Notes: a model not told the origin generated them from the sequence alone. 64,000 nt of DNA from Kitasatospora sp. CB01950 (GCF_001905465.1 NZ_LISX01000011.1:62001-126000); one strand, 5' to 3'. Shown: positions 17,256-25,781, counted from the first letter of the stretch. Numbers and translations are program-made.

Positions 17256-17870
17256 GTGTCGAGCGACAAGCAGAACGGACCTGCGGAAGACGAGGCCGGG
17301 CCGGCCGCGCCACTGCGGCGGCGCGGTGCAGCCATGCGGCGGGCCGTGCTCGACGCGACCGTGCGACTGCTCGCCGAGGGCGGGCTCGACGCCGCCAGCG
17401 TGTCGGCCGTCGCCGCGGCCGCCGGCGTCCACGAGACCTCCGTGTACCGCAACTGGGGCACCCGCGAGCGGCTGCTGCTGGAGGCGCTCGCCGACTGGAC
17501 CGACCACGCGCTGCCGCTGCCCGACACCGGCACCCTGCGCGAGGACCTGCGTCAACTCCTCACCGCCCTCGCCGCGTTCCTCGACACCCCGGAGGGCCCC
17601 GCGCTGCTGCACCTGAGCATCGCCCCGGCCACCGCCGAGACCCGCAGCCATCGTGACGCCTACTGGGCCGCACGGCTGGAGCGCGCCGAACTGCTGCTGA
17701 GCCGGGCCGCCGAACGCGGCGAGATCCGGGCGGACATCGACCCCCGGGCGGCCGTCGAGGCGCTGATGAGCCCGCTGTTCGCCCGCCACCTGCTGCTCGG
17801 CGAACCCGTCACCCCCGCCTTCCTCGACTCCCTGGTCGACCTGGTGCTGGACGGCCTGTCCCCGCGCTGA
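17256..17870 (+). CDS. TetR/AcrR family regulator
   Basis: 204 residues, GTG start. The HTH lies at about residues 27-70: RRAVLDATVRLLAEGGLD, VAAAAGVHETSVYRNWGTRERLL. The C-domain (LTALAAFLDTPEGPALLHL, VEALMSPLFARHLLLGEP) is a TetR_C ligand pocket of the type common next to oxidoreductase genes. It probably represses itself and the divergent zinc dehydrogenase through the CTTGCATTGC dyad. Confidence 0.88.
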   Translation: MSSDKQNGPAEDEAGPAAPLRRRGAAMRRAVLDATVRLLAEGGLDAASVSAVAAAAGVHETSVYRNWGTRERLLLEALADWTDHALPLPDTGTLREDLRQLLTALAAFLDTPEGPALLHLSIAPATAETRSHRDAYWAARLERAELLLSRAAERGEIRADIDPRAAVEALMSPLFARHLLLGEPVTPAFLDSLVDLVLDGLSPR

Positions 17871-18131
17871 CCCCGGCCCCGCCCGGCCCCGCCCGGCGCT
17901 GACCCCGGCCCCGCCCGGCGCCGCACGGCGAGTGGCGCGCGCCGCTGCCCGAAAGGGCACGCACCCGGACTCCCGGCCACGGCACTGCCCTGAGATGCCT
18001 TTGTGAAAAATCGGAGTCCGAGGCATCGGATTTGTGTGCGCCTTCCCGTAGCCTGAACCGCGCAATCCGCCACACACACCCCATGCCTGACATGTCGTCA
18101 GTGCATCGCTTCTCCCTGCCTTGGAGCCGCC
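17871..18131. other. Intergenic region with short GC-rich direct repeats
   Basis: Immediately after the TetR stop, a GCTGACCCCGGCCCCGCCCG unit occurs twice (including the stop codon), forming a small tandem duplication of the gene's 3' end. The rest is the leader of the DUF3050 gene. No small ORF is convincing. Confidence 0.5.
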
Positions 18132-18923
18132 ATGAGTTCCGACCGTTACCACTGGGACCGCTCGCACCCCGGCCTGACCGCACTGCGCGAGGCGATAGAG
18201 CCCGTGCGTCAGGAGGTCGTCGGCCACCCCATCTACCAGGAGCTGAACTCCCTGGAGCGGGTCCGGACCTTCCAGGAACGCCATGTGTTCGCGGTCTGGG
18301 ACTTCATGTCGCTGCTCAAGTGCCTGCAGCGGCAACTGACGTGCGTGGAGCTCCCGTGGCTGCCGAGCGGCCCGACGGCGAGCCGGCGACTCATCAACGA
18401 AATCGTCCTGGTCGAGGAGAGCGACGAGCTCGGCGACGGCTACATCAGCCACTTCGAGCTCTACCTCGACGGCATGGCCCGGGCCGGCGCCGACACCGGC
18501 GCGGTGACCGAATTCCTGCGCCTGCTCGGCACCGGCACCGCGGTCGCCGACGCGGCGAAGCAGGCCGAAATCCCCGCCGCAGCCGCCGAGTTCATGGCGG
18601 TCACCTGGGACATCATCGAGAACGCGCCGGTGCACTGCCAGGCCGCGGCCTTCGCGTTCGGCCGCGAGGACCTGATCCCGGAGATGTTCGAGCAGGTCAT
18701 CCGGATCGAGGACGCGGACAACCGGCTGACCGTCTTCAAGGACTACCTCGCCCGCCACATCGAGGTGGACGGCGAGCAGCACACGCCGATGGCCATGCAG
18801 ATGCTCATCGACCTCTGCGGCGACGACCACGAACGCTGGACCCAGTGCGCCGACACAGTCCAGCGCGCCCTGGCCGCCCGCGTCGCCCTCTGGGACGGAA
18901 TCCTCGCGGACTGCACCGCCTGA
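18132..18923 (+). CDS. DUF3050 family protein (haem-oxygenase-like fold)
   Basis: 263 residues, clear DUF3050 member: HPIYQELNSLERVRTFQERH, HVFAVWDFMSLLKCLQRQLTC, RLINEIVLVEESDE, and SHFELYLDGMARAGADT. The family is all-alpha and belongs to the haem-oxygenase-like clan, members of which include non-haem di-iron oxidases. Candidate metal ligands here are Glu and His in FQERHVF, the EESDE cluster and His in ISHFELY, plus CxxHI-type residues late in the chain. The enzyme reaction is not known. ATG 18132 follows GGAGCCGCC. Monocistronic. Confidence 0.85.
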   Translation: MSSDRYHWDRSHPGLTALREAIEPVRQEVVGHPIYQELNSLERVRTFQERHVFAVWDFMSLLKCLQRQLTCVELPWLPSGPTASRRLINEIVLVEESDELGDGYISHFELYLDGMARAGADTGAVTEFLRLLGTGTAVADAAKQAEIPAAAAEFMAVTWDIIENAPVHCQAAAFAFGREDLIPEMFEQVIRIEDADNRLTVFKDYLARHIEVDGEQHTPMAMQMLIDLCGDDHERWTQCADTVQRALAARVALWDGILADCTA

Positions 18924-19216
18924 GCCCCGACCGCCCCGCCCCCGCCGGGCGCCGGCCCCCGCCGGCCGCCCGGCGGCACCGCCGAGACCCCCCGGGCAAT
19001 TCGAACTGGCCGCTGCCGGCCGGATGACGAGACCTCGTGCCGACCTCGGCGCGGCAGTTGCGCCGGGGTACTGCTCGGAGGGCACGGCCGGTTCCGGGCT
19101 CCGCGACGCGGCCTGTCCCAGCGCCGTCCCCGGCCCGGCCGTCACCGCTCGGCGGGCGTGGCGGTGGGACGGCCCGGCTCGGTGCGGGCGCACCGTGCGG
19201 AGGGTATGCCGGGGGG

Positions 19217-19450
19217 ATGGCCGACGCCACGGACTTCGACGCCGCCGCGACCGCGATTCCCCTCGGGACGGCCTCCCGGTTCACCGACGGCCGACGTCCG
19301 GACGCCGCCCCCGCCGTCCGGCTCGTCGCCCGGCCACGTGCTGACCCACCTCGCCCGCAACGCCAACGGTGGCCTCCGGCTGCCGAGTTGGGCCCGGTCC
19401 GGGGTGGAGACGCCCGAGTGTCCGAGCCCCACCGCGCCCGACACGCAGAC
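19217..19450 (+). pseudogene. Maleylpyruvate isomerase family gene fragment, frameshifted
   Basis: The ATG at 19217 opens a typical MDMPI N-terminus (MADATDFDAAATAI). The frame then shifts, and the next frame reads GHVLTHLARNANGG and WARSGVETPECPSP, the hallmark of mycothiol-dependent maleylpyruvate isomerases (metal-ligand His in GHVLTH). Downstream of about 19450 nothing of the family is left, so it is a 5' remnant with at least one frameshift. Not the same subtype as the intact gene at 8.9 kb. Confidence 0.7.
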
Positions 19451-19816
19451 CGCTCACGCCCCCGTCAACGGACAGCAGACACTCCCCGGTCCACCCCGGC
19501 AGAATGACACGGCCGGGCGGCCGCCGCTCAGCATTCAGGCCCCAATCCTGGCTCGCTGCACACCACCGGCACATCGCAGGGACCACCACCTGTCACCACC
19601 GACAACACGACGAAAACCTCAGTAGGTGCCGCCCGGGCCCCGCGAGTTGCCGGCGGACCCCGCTCGCGCGGGGAGGACCTGGCACGCCTCGGCCTCCGTA
19701 GGGACAGAGCGGCGTGCACCAGTCAAAGACGTGCCCGTGGAGGGACGTTGAGAGGAGGTCACTGCCCGGCTCGGCGCCCGGGCCGAGGGAAGGGAGCCCC
19801 GCAGCGACGCCGTAAA
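19451..19816. other. Region without a supported gene
   Basis: Apart from one solitary CRISPR-like repeat, this stretch between the isomerase remnant and the methyltransferase has only short, unconvincing open frames. Base composition is locally lower in G+C around 19560-19620. Confidence 0.5.
19651..19678 (-). CRISPR. Solitary type I-E-like CRISPR repeat
   Basis: A single copy of the repeat seen at 21.4 and 29.5 kb, with core CCCCGCTCGCGCGGGG followed by AGGAC. No second repeat is found 61 bp on either side, so this is an orphan repeat or the last trace of an array. Confidence 0.5.
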
Positions 19817-20758
19817 GTGCTCCGTGTGCCTCCGCTTGAGATCTCCGACCTGATCACCGCAGCCGACCCGGCCACCGGACGACGGCTGCCGGTTCGGCGT
19901 GCCGAGGTCGTCGAGCGGCTGCGCGCGCACGGCGACTCGCGGGCCGCCAGGATCGTGGCGGGCCTGCCCGCCGACCGGGACGGAGTGCTGGACGGGGTCG
20001 CCGTGGACCGGCTGCTGATCAGCGTGCACACCGAGATGCAGCGCCTGAGCGAGGAACTGCGCATCGGCGAGCGCCTCGTCCACCTGCTCCGCCCGCTGTT
20101 CACCGCGATCCGGGCCTCAGGCGTGCCGGGGCCGTATCGCCTGGTCGACATCGGCTGCGGGCTGGGCTACCTGGTCCGTTGGCTGGCGGCCACCGGCGCC
20201 CTTGCTCCGGACGTCGAGCTGCTGGGGGTCGACCTCGACGCGGCGCTGGTCGGCGAGGCGGCGCGTCTGGCCCGGGACGAGGAACTGAACTGCCGCTTCG
20301 TCCACGGCGATGCCTTCGCGCTGCCGGAGGCCGCCACCGTGTACGTGTCCACCGGCGTGCTGCACCACTTCCCCGAGCCGGCGCTGACGGAATTCTTCGC
20401 AGCCCAGGGAGCGTCCCCGGCCCTGGCGTTCTGCCACTACGACATCGCCGCGACCGGCCTCGCCCCCGTCGGCGCGTGGATGTTCCACCGCGCCCGGATG
20501 CGCCACCCGCTGGGCCGACACGACGGCGTCGTCTCCGCCCGGCGGGCCCACAGCGACGAGACCCTGCTGCGGACCGCTGCAGCCTCGGGCATGCGACCAC
20601 TGCTCTACGAGCCCCGACGCATCGCCAACCCCTTCTGCACCACCCTGCGCCCGGTCCTCGGCCTGCGCCCGCACCTGGAAGCACCCCTGCGCCAGGCCCT
20701 CGGCCGCTCCTCCCGCCGGCTCCTGGGCCCCGAGCAGCTCGTCCAGGCCGCCCGATGA
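19817..20758 (+). CDS. Class I SAM-dependent methyltransferase
   Basis: About 313 residues. Motif I LVDIGCGLGYLVRWLA (around residue 110) and the acidic motif LLGVDLDAALVGEA form the SAM pocket; STGVLHHFPEPAL is motif IV/post-I. The N-terminal ~100 residues (ITAADPATGRRLPVRRAEVVERLRAHG) are helical and unrelated to the Rossmann core; they may bind the substrate. Start is ambiguous: GTG 19817 or GTG 19826; the longer open frame from 19748 looks non-coding. Its stop overlaps the ATG of the next gene (ATGA), so it is translationally coupled to a membrane protein. Substrate unknown. Confidence 0.78.
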   Translation: MLRVPPLEISDLITAADPATGRRLPVRRAEVVERLRAHGDSRAARIVAGLPADRDGVLDGVAVDRLLISVHTEMQRLSEELRIGERLVHLLRPLFTAIRASGVPGPYRLVDIGCGLGYLVRWLAATGALAPDVELLGVDLDAALVGEAARLARDEELNCRFVHGDAFALPEAATVYVSTGVLHHFPEPALTEFFAAQGASPALAFCHYDIAATGLAPVGAWMFHRARMRHPLGRHDGVVSARRAHSDETLLRTAAASGMRPLLYEPRRIANPFCTTLRPVLGLRPHLEAPLRQALGRSSRRLLGPEQLVQAAR

Positions 20759-21282
20759 CACCTGCTCTGCCACTGGCGGCACTCGGCGTGATCGACGCGG
20801 CGTTCAGCGGTTTCCGCGCCTATGCCGGCCGCGACGCCCGCATCCGCAAGCATCGGGCCAACACGCGTGCCGCCCTGCGCGGACTGGCCGTCGGGACCGT
20901 CCTGCTGCTCGCCCCCGCAGTGACCGCCGTCCTCCACCTGCTCACCGCCGCCGACCCGCAGCGCGCCTACGCGGCGCTGACCGCCGGCGGCTCGGGCTAC
21001 CTGCTCCCGCTCACCCTCTACGCCACCGCAGTCCTCCTCTCGCTCGCCGCCTACCTCCTCCTGCCGTTCCGCGCCAGCACCCTCGCCATGGTCGTCGGAC
21101 TCGGCCCGCTCACCCTCCTGCGCCCACTCGCCATCGCCGCCGCCTGCCTCGGCGCGCTCCTCAACGGCGGCGGCTGGGCCTCCCTCCTGGTCGGCGCAGT
21201 GGCGGGCGCAGCCATGCTGTCCGTCGAGCCCCTCGTCCACCACCACTGGTACCGCCCCGCCCACACCGTCACCGAGCACTGA
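20755..21282 (+). CDS. Small membrane protein coupled to methyltransferase
   Basis: 175 residues with about four membrane spans: GLAVGTVLLLAPAVTAVLHLL, GYLLPLTLYATAVLLSLAAY, TLAMVVGLGPLTLLRPLAIAAA and WASLLVGAVAGAAMLS. The N-terminus has a basic segment (RAYAGRDARIRKHRANTRAA) likely facing the cytoplasm, and the C-terminus ends EPLVHHHWYRPAHT. The ATG overlaps the methyltransferase stop, so production is coupled. I do not recognise the family; the pair may modify or move a hydrophobic metabolite. Confidence 0.7.
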   Translation: MTPALPLAALGVIDAAFSGFRAYAGRDARIRKHRANTRAALRGLAVGTVLLLAPAVTAVLHLLTAADPQRAYAALTAGGSGYLLPLTLYATAVLLSLAAYLLLPFRASTLAMVVGLGPLTLLRPLAIAAACLGALLNGGGWASLLVGAVAGAAMLSVEPLVHHHWYRPAHTVTEH

Positions 21283-21769
21283 CGGCGCTCCTCACCACCT
21301 CGGCGGCGAGGTCACCCCGCCTCCCGGCCGGCCCGGTGCCGGACCTGGGGAAAGGCATCAGGCCGAGCCGCGCCTGGGATGCCGCTACCGGTGCACGTTC
21401 GCCTGTACCGGGTTGCGTGCCTTCACGTGTACGCCGACACCCCCGCTCGCGCGGGGAGGACTTGACGTTGAACGAGAATCGGTCGCCGGTGGCTGGCTGA
21501 CCCCCGCTCGCGCAGGGAGGACACAAGAGGTCGCCAGCAGAATCGGCACCGACCTGGCCGACCGTCAGCGCAGGTCGGCCGCCAGCCTCATCGTCCCGGA
21601 CCGGGACCGCTCGCGCGGCACCGCCGCCGGTCTGCAGCCGGTGATGCTGTGCAGGCGTCACGGAACAGTGACGCGTAGGTGAATGACCCCATGGGCGCAA
21701 GGCGCGCCTCGGCGCTCTAGCTAGTCGTCCCCGTCCCCGACGCCCCCGTGGGGTGGCTACCATCTGCTT
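21283..21769. other. 487-bp non-coding stretch around the small CRISPR remnant
   Basis: No credible gene on either strand. Besides the two repeats, GACCGCTCGCGCGGCA near 21604 resembles a decayed repeat core but is out of the 61-bp phase. A short inverted motif GTCACGGAACAGTGAC (GTCAC/GTGAC arms) lies near 21658. Confidence 0.5.
21434..21522 (-). CRISPR. Two-repeat type I-E-like CRISPR remnant
   Basis: Two 28-nt repeats (21434-21461 and 21495-21522) are exactly 61 bp apart with a 33-nt spacer (21462-21494). The second closely matches the repeats at 29.6 kb (GGCTGACCCCCGCTCGCGC core); the first is degenerate in its first seven bases. At the next expected position (21556) only the first bases resemble a repeat. 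No cas gene is in the window. Confidence 0.7.
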
Positions 21770-22576
21770 ATGGTCGATCACGAGACGGCGTTTCAGTCCC
21801 TGGACGGTACCGCGCTGTTCGGCACGGTCTGCTCGGCGGAGACGCCGATCGGGATGGCGGTGTTGGTCCACGGGTCGGGGGTGACCCGGGAGGAGGGCGG
21901 CTTCTTCACGCGCCTGGCCGCCGGCCTGGCCGCCTCAGGGGTGACCAGTCTGCGGTTCGACCTGCGGGCGCACGGGGCCAGCGGCGGGCGGGAGTCGGAG
22001 CTGACGATCGCCTCGGTGACCAACGACATCCGCGCGGCCTGCGACCACCTGCGTGCGCACACCGGCCGTCCGGGCCCGGTGCACGTGATCGCCGCGTCGT
22101 TCTCCGGCGGCGCCGCCGCGCTGCACGCCGCCCACCGGCCCGATGAGGTCGACAAGTTGGTGCTGCTGAACCCGCGGCTGGACTACAAGGAGCGGTACGT
22201 CACCTCCCGGCCGGGCTGGTCGGAGGACTACCTGTCCGGGGACATGGCGGTGCGGCTGGAGGAGCAGGGCTTCACGGAGAAGTCGCCGTTCGAGCTGAAC
22301 CGGGCCCTGTTGAACGAGGTGTTCTACCTGGACACCCCGGCGATCCTGGCCGTGGTGCGGGCGCCGGTGCTGATTGTGCACGGCACCGCGGACACCTTCG
22401 TGCCGGTCGAATCCTCCCGGCGGTACCGGCCGATGTTCGGCGGGCCGGTGGAGCTGGTGGAGCTGGACGGGGCCCAGCACGGCTTCGCCGTCCACGACGA
22501 CCCCAAGTACCTGCACCCCAAGTCGCAGGCGTGGCAGAGTGAAGTGATTGGGAAGGTCGGCGCCTTCCTGGGTTAG
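21770..22576 (+). CDS. Alpha/beta hydrolase, serine aminopeptidase S33-like
   Basis: 268-residue cytoplasmic alpha/beta hydrolase. VLVHGSGVTREEGGFF forms the oxyanion loop, LRFDLRAHGASGG the following strand, AASFSGGAA holds the nucleophile Ser, VHGTADTFVP the acid and GAQHGF the triad His. This is the monoglyceride lipase / dienelactone hydrolase-like layout; the natural substrate is unknown. It is convergent with the XRE/TPR regulator, and the two stop codons physically overlap (TTAG at 22573-22576: TAA on the minus strand, TAG on the plus strand). Confidence 0.83.
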   Translation: MVDHETAFQSLDGTALFGTVCSAETPIGMAVLVHGSGVTREEGGFFTRLAAGLAASGVTSLRFDLRAHGASGGRESELTIASVTNDIRAACDHLRAHTGRPGPVHVIAASFSGGAAALHAAHRPDEVDKLVLLNPRLDYKERYVTSRPGWSEDYLSGDMAVRLEEQGFTEKSPFELNRALLNEVFYLDTPAILAVVRAPVLIVHGTADTFVPVESSRRYRPMFGGPVELVELDGAQHGFAVHDDPKYLHPKSQAWQSEVIGKVGAFLG

Positions 22577-23892
22577 GTCACCGCCAGGTCGCCGAGGCGT
22601 TGGCGGAACTCCCGTGCGGCCGGTCGGTGGGCGTATGGCGCGAGGTCGGCGGCGGTGCGGTGGAGCTCGGCCAGGACCTGCCCGAAGCGGGTTCCGGCAG
22701 CGAGTGCCAGGGCTTCCATCGCGGCGCCGGCGGCCTCGTCCGGTTCACCGGCCGCGACCAGGGCACCGGAGTACTGGGCGGTGAAGAACGCGCGGTCGCG
22801 CGGCGCGAACGCGGCCGTGGCGAGGTGTTCGCCGAAGAGGCTGACGGCCCGTTCGCTCTGGCCGGCTTCTCGGTAGCAGATCGCGCTCTGCGCCATGAGG
22901 CGCTGGTTGGTGTAGCCGTCGCCGAGCGGGCCGGTGCAGCTGGCGGGCCCGCTCGGCGGGGCGGCCTGGCCAAGGGCGGTGTGCGCCTGGTCGAGCGTGC
23001 GGGCCACCTCCTCGATGCGGGCGCCGGTCAGGGCCAGCGCCCGGGCCTGCTGCTGGAACGCTTCCGCGCGCGGCCGTGGCGGCAGCGTCCAGGGGCCGGT
23101 GGTGGCGGCGCGGGCGAGGTCGAGCATCCGGGCCGCGTCGGTGCGGTCGGTGGCTTGGGCCTGGCGGAGCAGGACATAGGCGTGCATGGCGCCGTCGCCG
23201 GTCAGTGTCGCCCACTCCTTCGCCTGGTGGTGCCAGTACGCGACGGAGGGGGCGGGGGCGCCGGCGTCGTGGTGGAGCCAGGCGGCGAGCTCGGCGCCCC
23301 GGGCTCCGAGGACCAGCAGCTCGCGCCGCAGACCGGGGGCGGTGGTGCGGGCGGCGGAGTTGATCGCGGCAAGGATGCCCAGCACGGTGGGCAGCGCCTC
23401 GTGCGGGCCGGCCAAGCCGTCGGCGCGGGCGGCGTCGTCCAGCGCGGTCCGCAGGTGTCCGAGGAGCTCGCCCTCGTCGTAGCGCCGGGCACCGTGGGCG
23501 GCGGCGGTGAGGTGGTCCAGGGCGTCAAGGTCGAGCACCGGGGCGGCGTCCGCCAGGCCCAGGAACGTCCGTCGGCGCACGTCGCGCTCCTCCAGCTTCT
23601 CTTCGCTCCCGTCCGGGCGCCGTCCGGTGGGCCGGGCGGGCCGTCGAAAGCCGAGGTCCTCAAGAGGGCAGCCGAACATCTCCTCCAGGACGCGTCTCGC
23701 GTCGCGGTTGGGCCAGGTCGACTCACCCGACTCCCATCGCCTCACCTGCCGCACCGAGATCCTGGCCTGCTCGCCCAGCTCACGGGCCGTGTCGTCGTAC
23801 GCGGCGGTGAAGTCCTCCTGGGTGTGCCAGCCGCGCTCGACGCGAGCCGCGACGAGGCGCCAGTTGGCGAAGGCGTGTTCGGGCACGGGCAC
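22573..23892 (-). CDS. XRE-type HTH regulator with TPR-like sensor domain
   Basis: About 439 residues. Residues ~5-70 form an HTH: FANWRLVAARVERGW, ELGEQARISVRQVRRWESGE, DARRVLEEMFGCPLEDLGF. After a linker with RRRTFLG, the remainder is alpha-helical TPR-like repeats (YWHHQAKEWATLTGDGAMHAYVLLRQA, AFQQQARALALTGARIEEVARTLDQA). This architecture is typical of streptomycete signal-dependent regulators beside small-peptide or specialised-metabolite genes. GTG 23892 (VPVPEHAFAN) is chosen; an upstream TTG at 23910 is possible. It is divergent from the 44-residue peptide gene, with a 23-bp dyad directly upstream, so it most likely controls that cassette and itself. Confidence 0.85.
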   Translation of the reverse strand: MPVPEHAFANWRLVAARVERGWHTQEDFTAAYDDTARELGEQARISVRQVRRWESGESTWPNRDARRVLEEMFGCPLEDLGFRRPARPTGRRPDGSEEKLEERDVRRRTFLGLADAAPVLDLDALDHLTAAAHGARRYDEGELLGHLRTALDDAARADGLAGPHEALPTVLGILAAINSAARTTAPGLRRELLVLGARGAELAAWLHHDAGAPAPSVAYWHHQAKEWATLTGDGAMHAYVLLRQAQATDRTDAARMLDLARAATTGPWTLPPRPRAEAFQQQARALALTGARIEEVARTLDQAHTALGQAAPPSGPASCTGPLGDGYTNQRLMAQSAICYREAGQSERAVSLFGEHLATAAFAPRDRAFFTAQYSGALVAAGEPDEAAGAAMEALALAAGTRFGQVLAELHRTAADLAPYAHRPAAREFRQRLGDLAVT

Positions 23893-23912
23893 CCCCGGAT
23901 TCCAGGACAACC

Positions 23913-23935
23913 ACGGTAGCCATCATGGCCACCGT
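23913..23935. promoter_or_regulatory. 23-bp near-perfect dyad operator of the peptide cassette
   Basis: ACGGTAGCCAT and ATGGCCACCGT flank a single central C (23924); the arms are complementary except for one position. It lies between the divergent regulator and the peptide gene. It is the best candidate binding site for the XRE/TPR regulator. Confidence 0.65.
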
Positions 23936-24086
23936 GAGCGAGGTGCCGGTACCTACCCGTCACGGTGTCCGGTGAAGCGTCCGGTGATCCGGCCTCGACC
24001 CGGGCGGCGCCCGGCGCTGAACTGCGAGCACCGGACCGGCCCACCCGGCCGAGTCCCCAACACCCCCTCTACACAAGGAGGACGCC

Positions 24087-24221
24087 ATGAAGACCACCAC
24101 CCCGGCGAAGGCCCCGGCCGTCACGCTCGACCCGAAGAAGGTCGCCGCGCTCCAGGCCAAGGTCAACCGGCTCGTCGGCACCGGCGCGCTGGCCGCCGCC
24201 CCGCACACCTACCACCACTGA
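24087..24221 (+). CDS. 44-residue peptide, candidate RiPP-like precursor
   Basis: A 44-residue ORF with an excellent ribosome-binding site (AAGGAGG seven bases before ATG) and typical high-GC third positions. Its start is MKTTTPAKAPAVTLDP, the middle KKVAALQAKVNRLV can form an amphipathic helix, and the C-terminus is GTGALAAAP then HTYHH. It has no cysteine, so it is not a lanthipeptide of the usual kind. Position is telling: first gene of a co-directional set with an MBL-fold enzyme and an APH-fold kinase, divergent from a regulator, and separated from the enzymes by a strong hairpin, as in peptide-precursor operons. Function is inferred, not known. Confidence 0.75.
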   Translation: MKTTTPAKAPAVTLDPKKVAALQAKVNRLVGTGALAAAPHTYHH

Positions 24222-24227
24222 GGTGCT

Positions 24228-24267
24228 CCCGGAGGGCGGGACGGCTGGGGCCGTCCCGCCCTCCGGG
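24228..24267 (+). terminator. 17-bp stem hairpin (attenuator) between peptide and enzyme genes
   Basis: CCGGAGGGCGGGACGG (24229-24244) pairs perfectly with CCGTCCCGCCCTCCGG (24251-24266) around a 6-nt loop; one more C-G pair extends the stem. Partial termination here would give more peptide mRNA than enzyme mRNA. Confidence 0.75.
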
Positions 24268-24308
24268 GCTCTCTACCCCCGGTTCCGAACACCCCTTGGA
24301 GGCAACCC

Positions 24309-25781
24309 GTGGACACCCGCTTGGAGCTGACGTTTTTGGGCCACCAGACCTGGCTGGTCCAGGGCGCCGACCACCGCGTCCTGATCGACCCCGTCCTCAC
24401 GGAGGCGTTCGGTCTGCCCGGCCGGGCCGAGTGCCGGGTGTGGCCGCCGCGCCGGATCGACGCCGGGCTGATGCCCCGCCCGGACGCCGTCGTGCTCACC
24501 CACGAGCACCTCGACCACTTCCACCTGCCGTCCCTGGACCTGTTGGACCGTCAGACGCCGGTCTACACCGGTCCGCTGCTGCCCGCCCCGGTCGAGGAGG
24601 CGATCGTGAGGCTCGGCTTCGAAGTCCGCCGGGTCGACCACACCACCCCGATCGAGCTGGGCGACCTGCGCGTCACCCTCTACCCGGCCGGCGCCCGGAC
24701 CCTGTTCTGGGAGGACCGCGTCGTCCAGCCCTGCCTGCGGGTCGGCGACGGCCCAGCGGTGTTCATCGCGGTCGACGCCGACCCCTCGGACCTGTACCTC
24801 CAGCAGGTCGCCGAAGGCGCCCAGCCCGTGCCGCGGATGGCGATCGTCTCCAACAACTCCCAGATCGTGCCGCCCGGCATGCCCGCATCCTCCGTCAACC
24901 TGCTGCCCGGCATGGACGGCACCCGGCACAAGGCCGGCCTGAGTGTGCTCAACCAGCTGCTGCTGGAGGTCCTCGCCCCGCTCGACGGCGTCGCGGACGT
25001 GGCGCTGTGCGGCAACGGCTTCCTGCCCCCGGGCTCGCCGCACGGACCGTTCCTCTACTCCGATCACCCGAAGATGGCCTCGGCCGCCAACGGCCTGCAG
25101 CACCTCTTCCACGTCCACGGCCCGCGTCCGGGTGAGCGGCTGACCGTCCCGGCCTTGCCCGCGCAGAAGGTGACGTCGGATCAGGTCGGCTGGGTGCGGA
25201 TCGACGACGACTTCGAGTACGAGGCGCTCATCGCCCACGCCGCGTTCCTGGCCGACCCTGGCGCCGTCGAGCTGGTCCCGCTCGCCGAGCCGCCCGTTGA
25301 CCAGGACCAGGCCCTCGCCGAGGTCCGGGCCGCGCTGCCGCGGCTGGGCCGCGAGCTGCTGGCCACCGGCACCGGGATGCTGGCGTGCAGCATCCACGAG
25401 TACCTCTCCGGCCCGCTCGGCCCCCACCGCGCGGTGCTGCGGCTCAAGGACGGCCCCGGCGGCGAGCTCTGTCAGTTCGCCTGGGACGTCACCACCGCCG
25501 GCTTCGTCCAGGTCGAGGCGACCGGCCGGGAGGAGGCGATGGCCGCCTACCCGTTCGGCGTGGAGATGTTCTTCCAGGACTACCTGGCCCTGCTCCAGGG
25601 GCGGCTGCAGGTGTGGGACGTGGCCGGCGGCGCGATGGAGTGCTGGCACATCGGCCGCCCCCTCGACAGCCTCGTCTACGCTTTCTTCGGCATCTACGGC
25701 GAGCACCAGCGCCCCGACCTCGCCGCCCTGTCCTACGTGAACCTGGCCGCGGGCATCACGGCCCGGGCGGGAGCCCGGTGA
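24309..25781 (+). CDS. MBL-fold metalloenzyme with long unknown C-terminal domain
   Basis: 490 residues, GTG start seven bases after TTGGAGG. The N-terminal ~260 residues are a UlaG/RomA-like metallo-beta-lactamase fold: LTFLGHQTWLVQG, then THEHLDHFH with His65, His67, Asp69, His70 as metal ligands, and AVDADPSDLY. The last ~200 residues are unlike the MBL core and contain GTGMLACSIHEYLSGPLG, AYPFGVEMFFQDYLALLQG and a terminal WDVAGGAMECWHIGRP; I do not recognise this part. Its stop overlaps the kinase start (GTGA). As partner of a 44-residue peptide it may hydrolyse or oxidise the peptide, much as MBL-fold PqqB acts in PQQ assembly; this is only an analogy. Confidence 0.8.
   Translation: MDTRLELTFLGHQTWLVQGADHRVLIDPVLTEAFGLPGRAECRVWPPRRIDAGLMPRPDAVVLTHEHLDHFHLPSLDLLDRQTPVYTGPLLPAPVEEAIVRLGFEVRRVDHTTPIELGDLRVTLYPAGARTLFWEDRVVQPCLRVGDGPAVFIAVDADPSDLYLQQVAEGAQPVPRMAIVSNNSQIVPPGMPASSVNLLPGMDGTRHKAGLSVLNQLLLEVLAPLDGVADVALCGNGFLPPGSPHGPFLYSDHPKMASAANGLQHLFHVHGPRPGERLTVPALPAQKVTSDQVGWVRIDDDFEYEALIAHAAFLADPGAVELVPLAEPPVDQDQALAEVRAALPRLGRELLATGTGMLACSIHEYLSGPLGPHRAVLRLKDGPGGELCQFAWDVTTAGFVQVEATGREEAMAAYPFGVEMFFQDYLALLQGRLQVWDVAGGAMECWHIGRPLDSLVYAFFGIYGEHQRPDLAALSYVNLAAGITARAGAR

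Noticed and set aside
15181..17616. 811-residue open frame as one giant protein
   Set aside because: Only its first ~265 residues are a nucleotidyltransferase. The rest is antisense to the zinc dehydrogenase and out of frame with the TetR gene.
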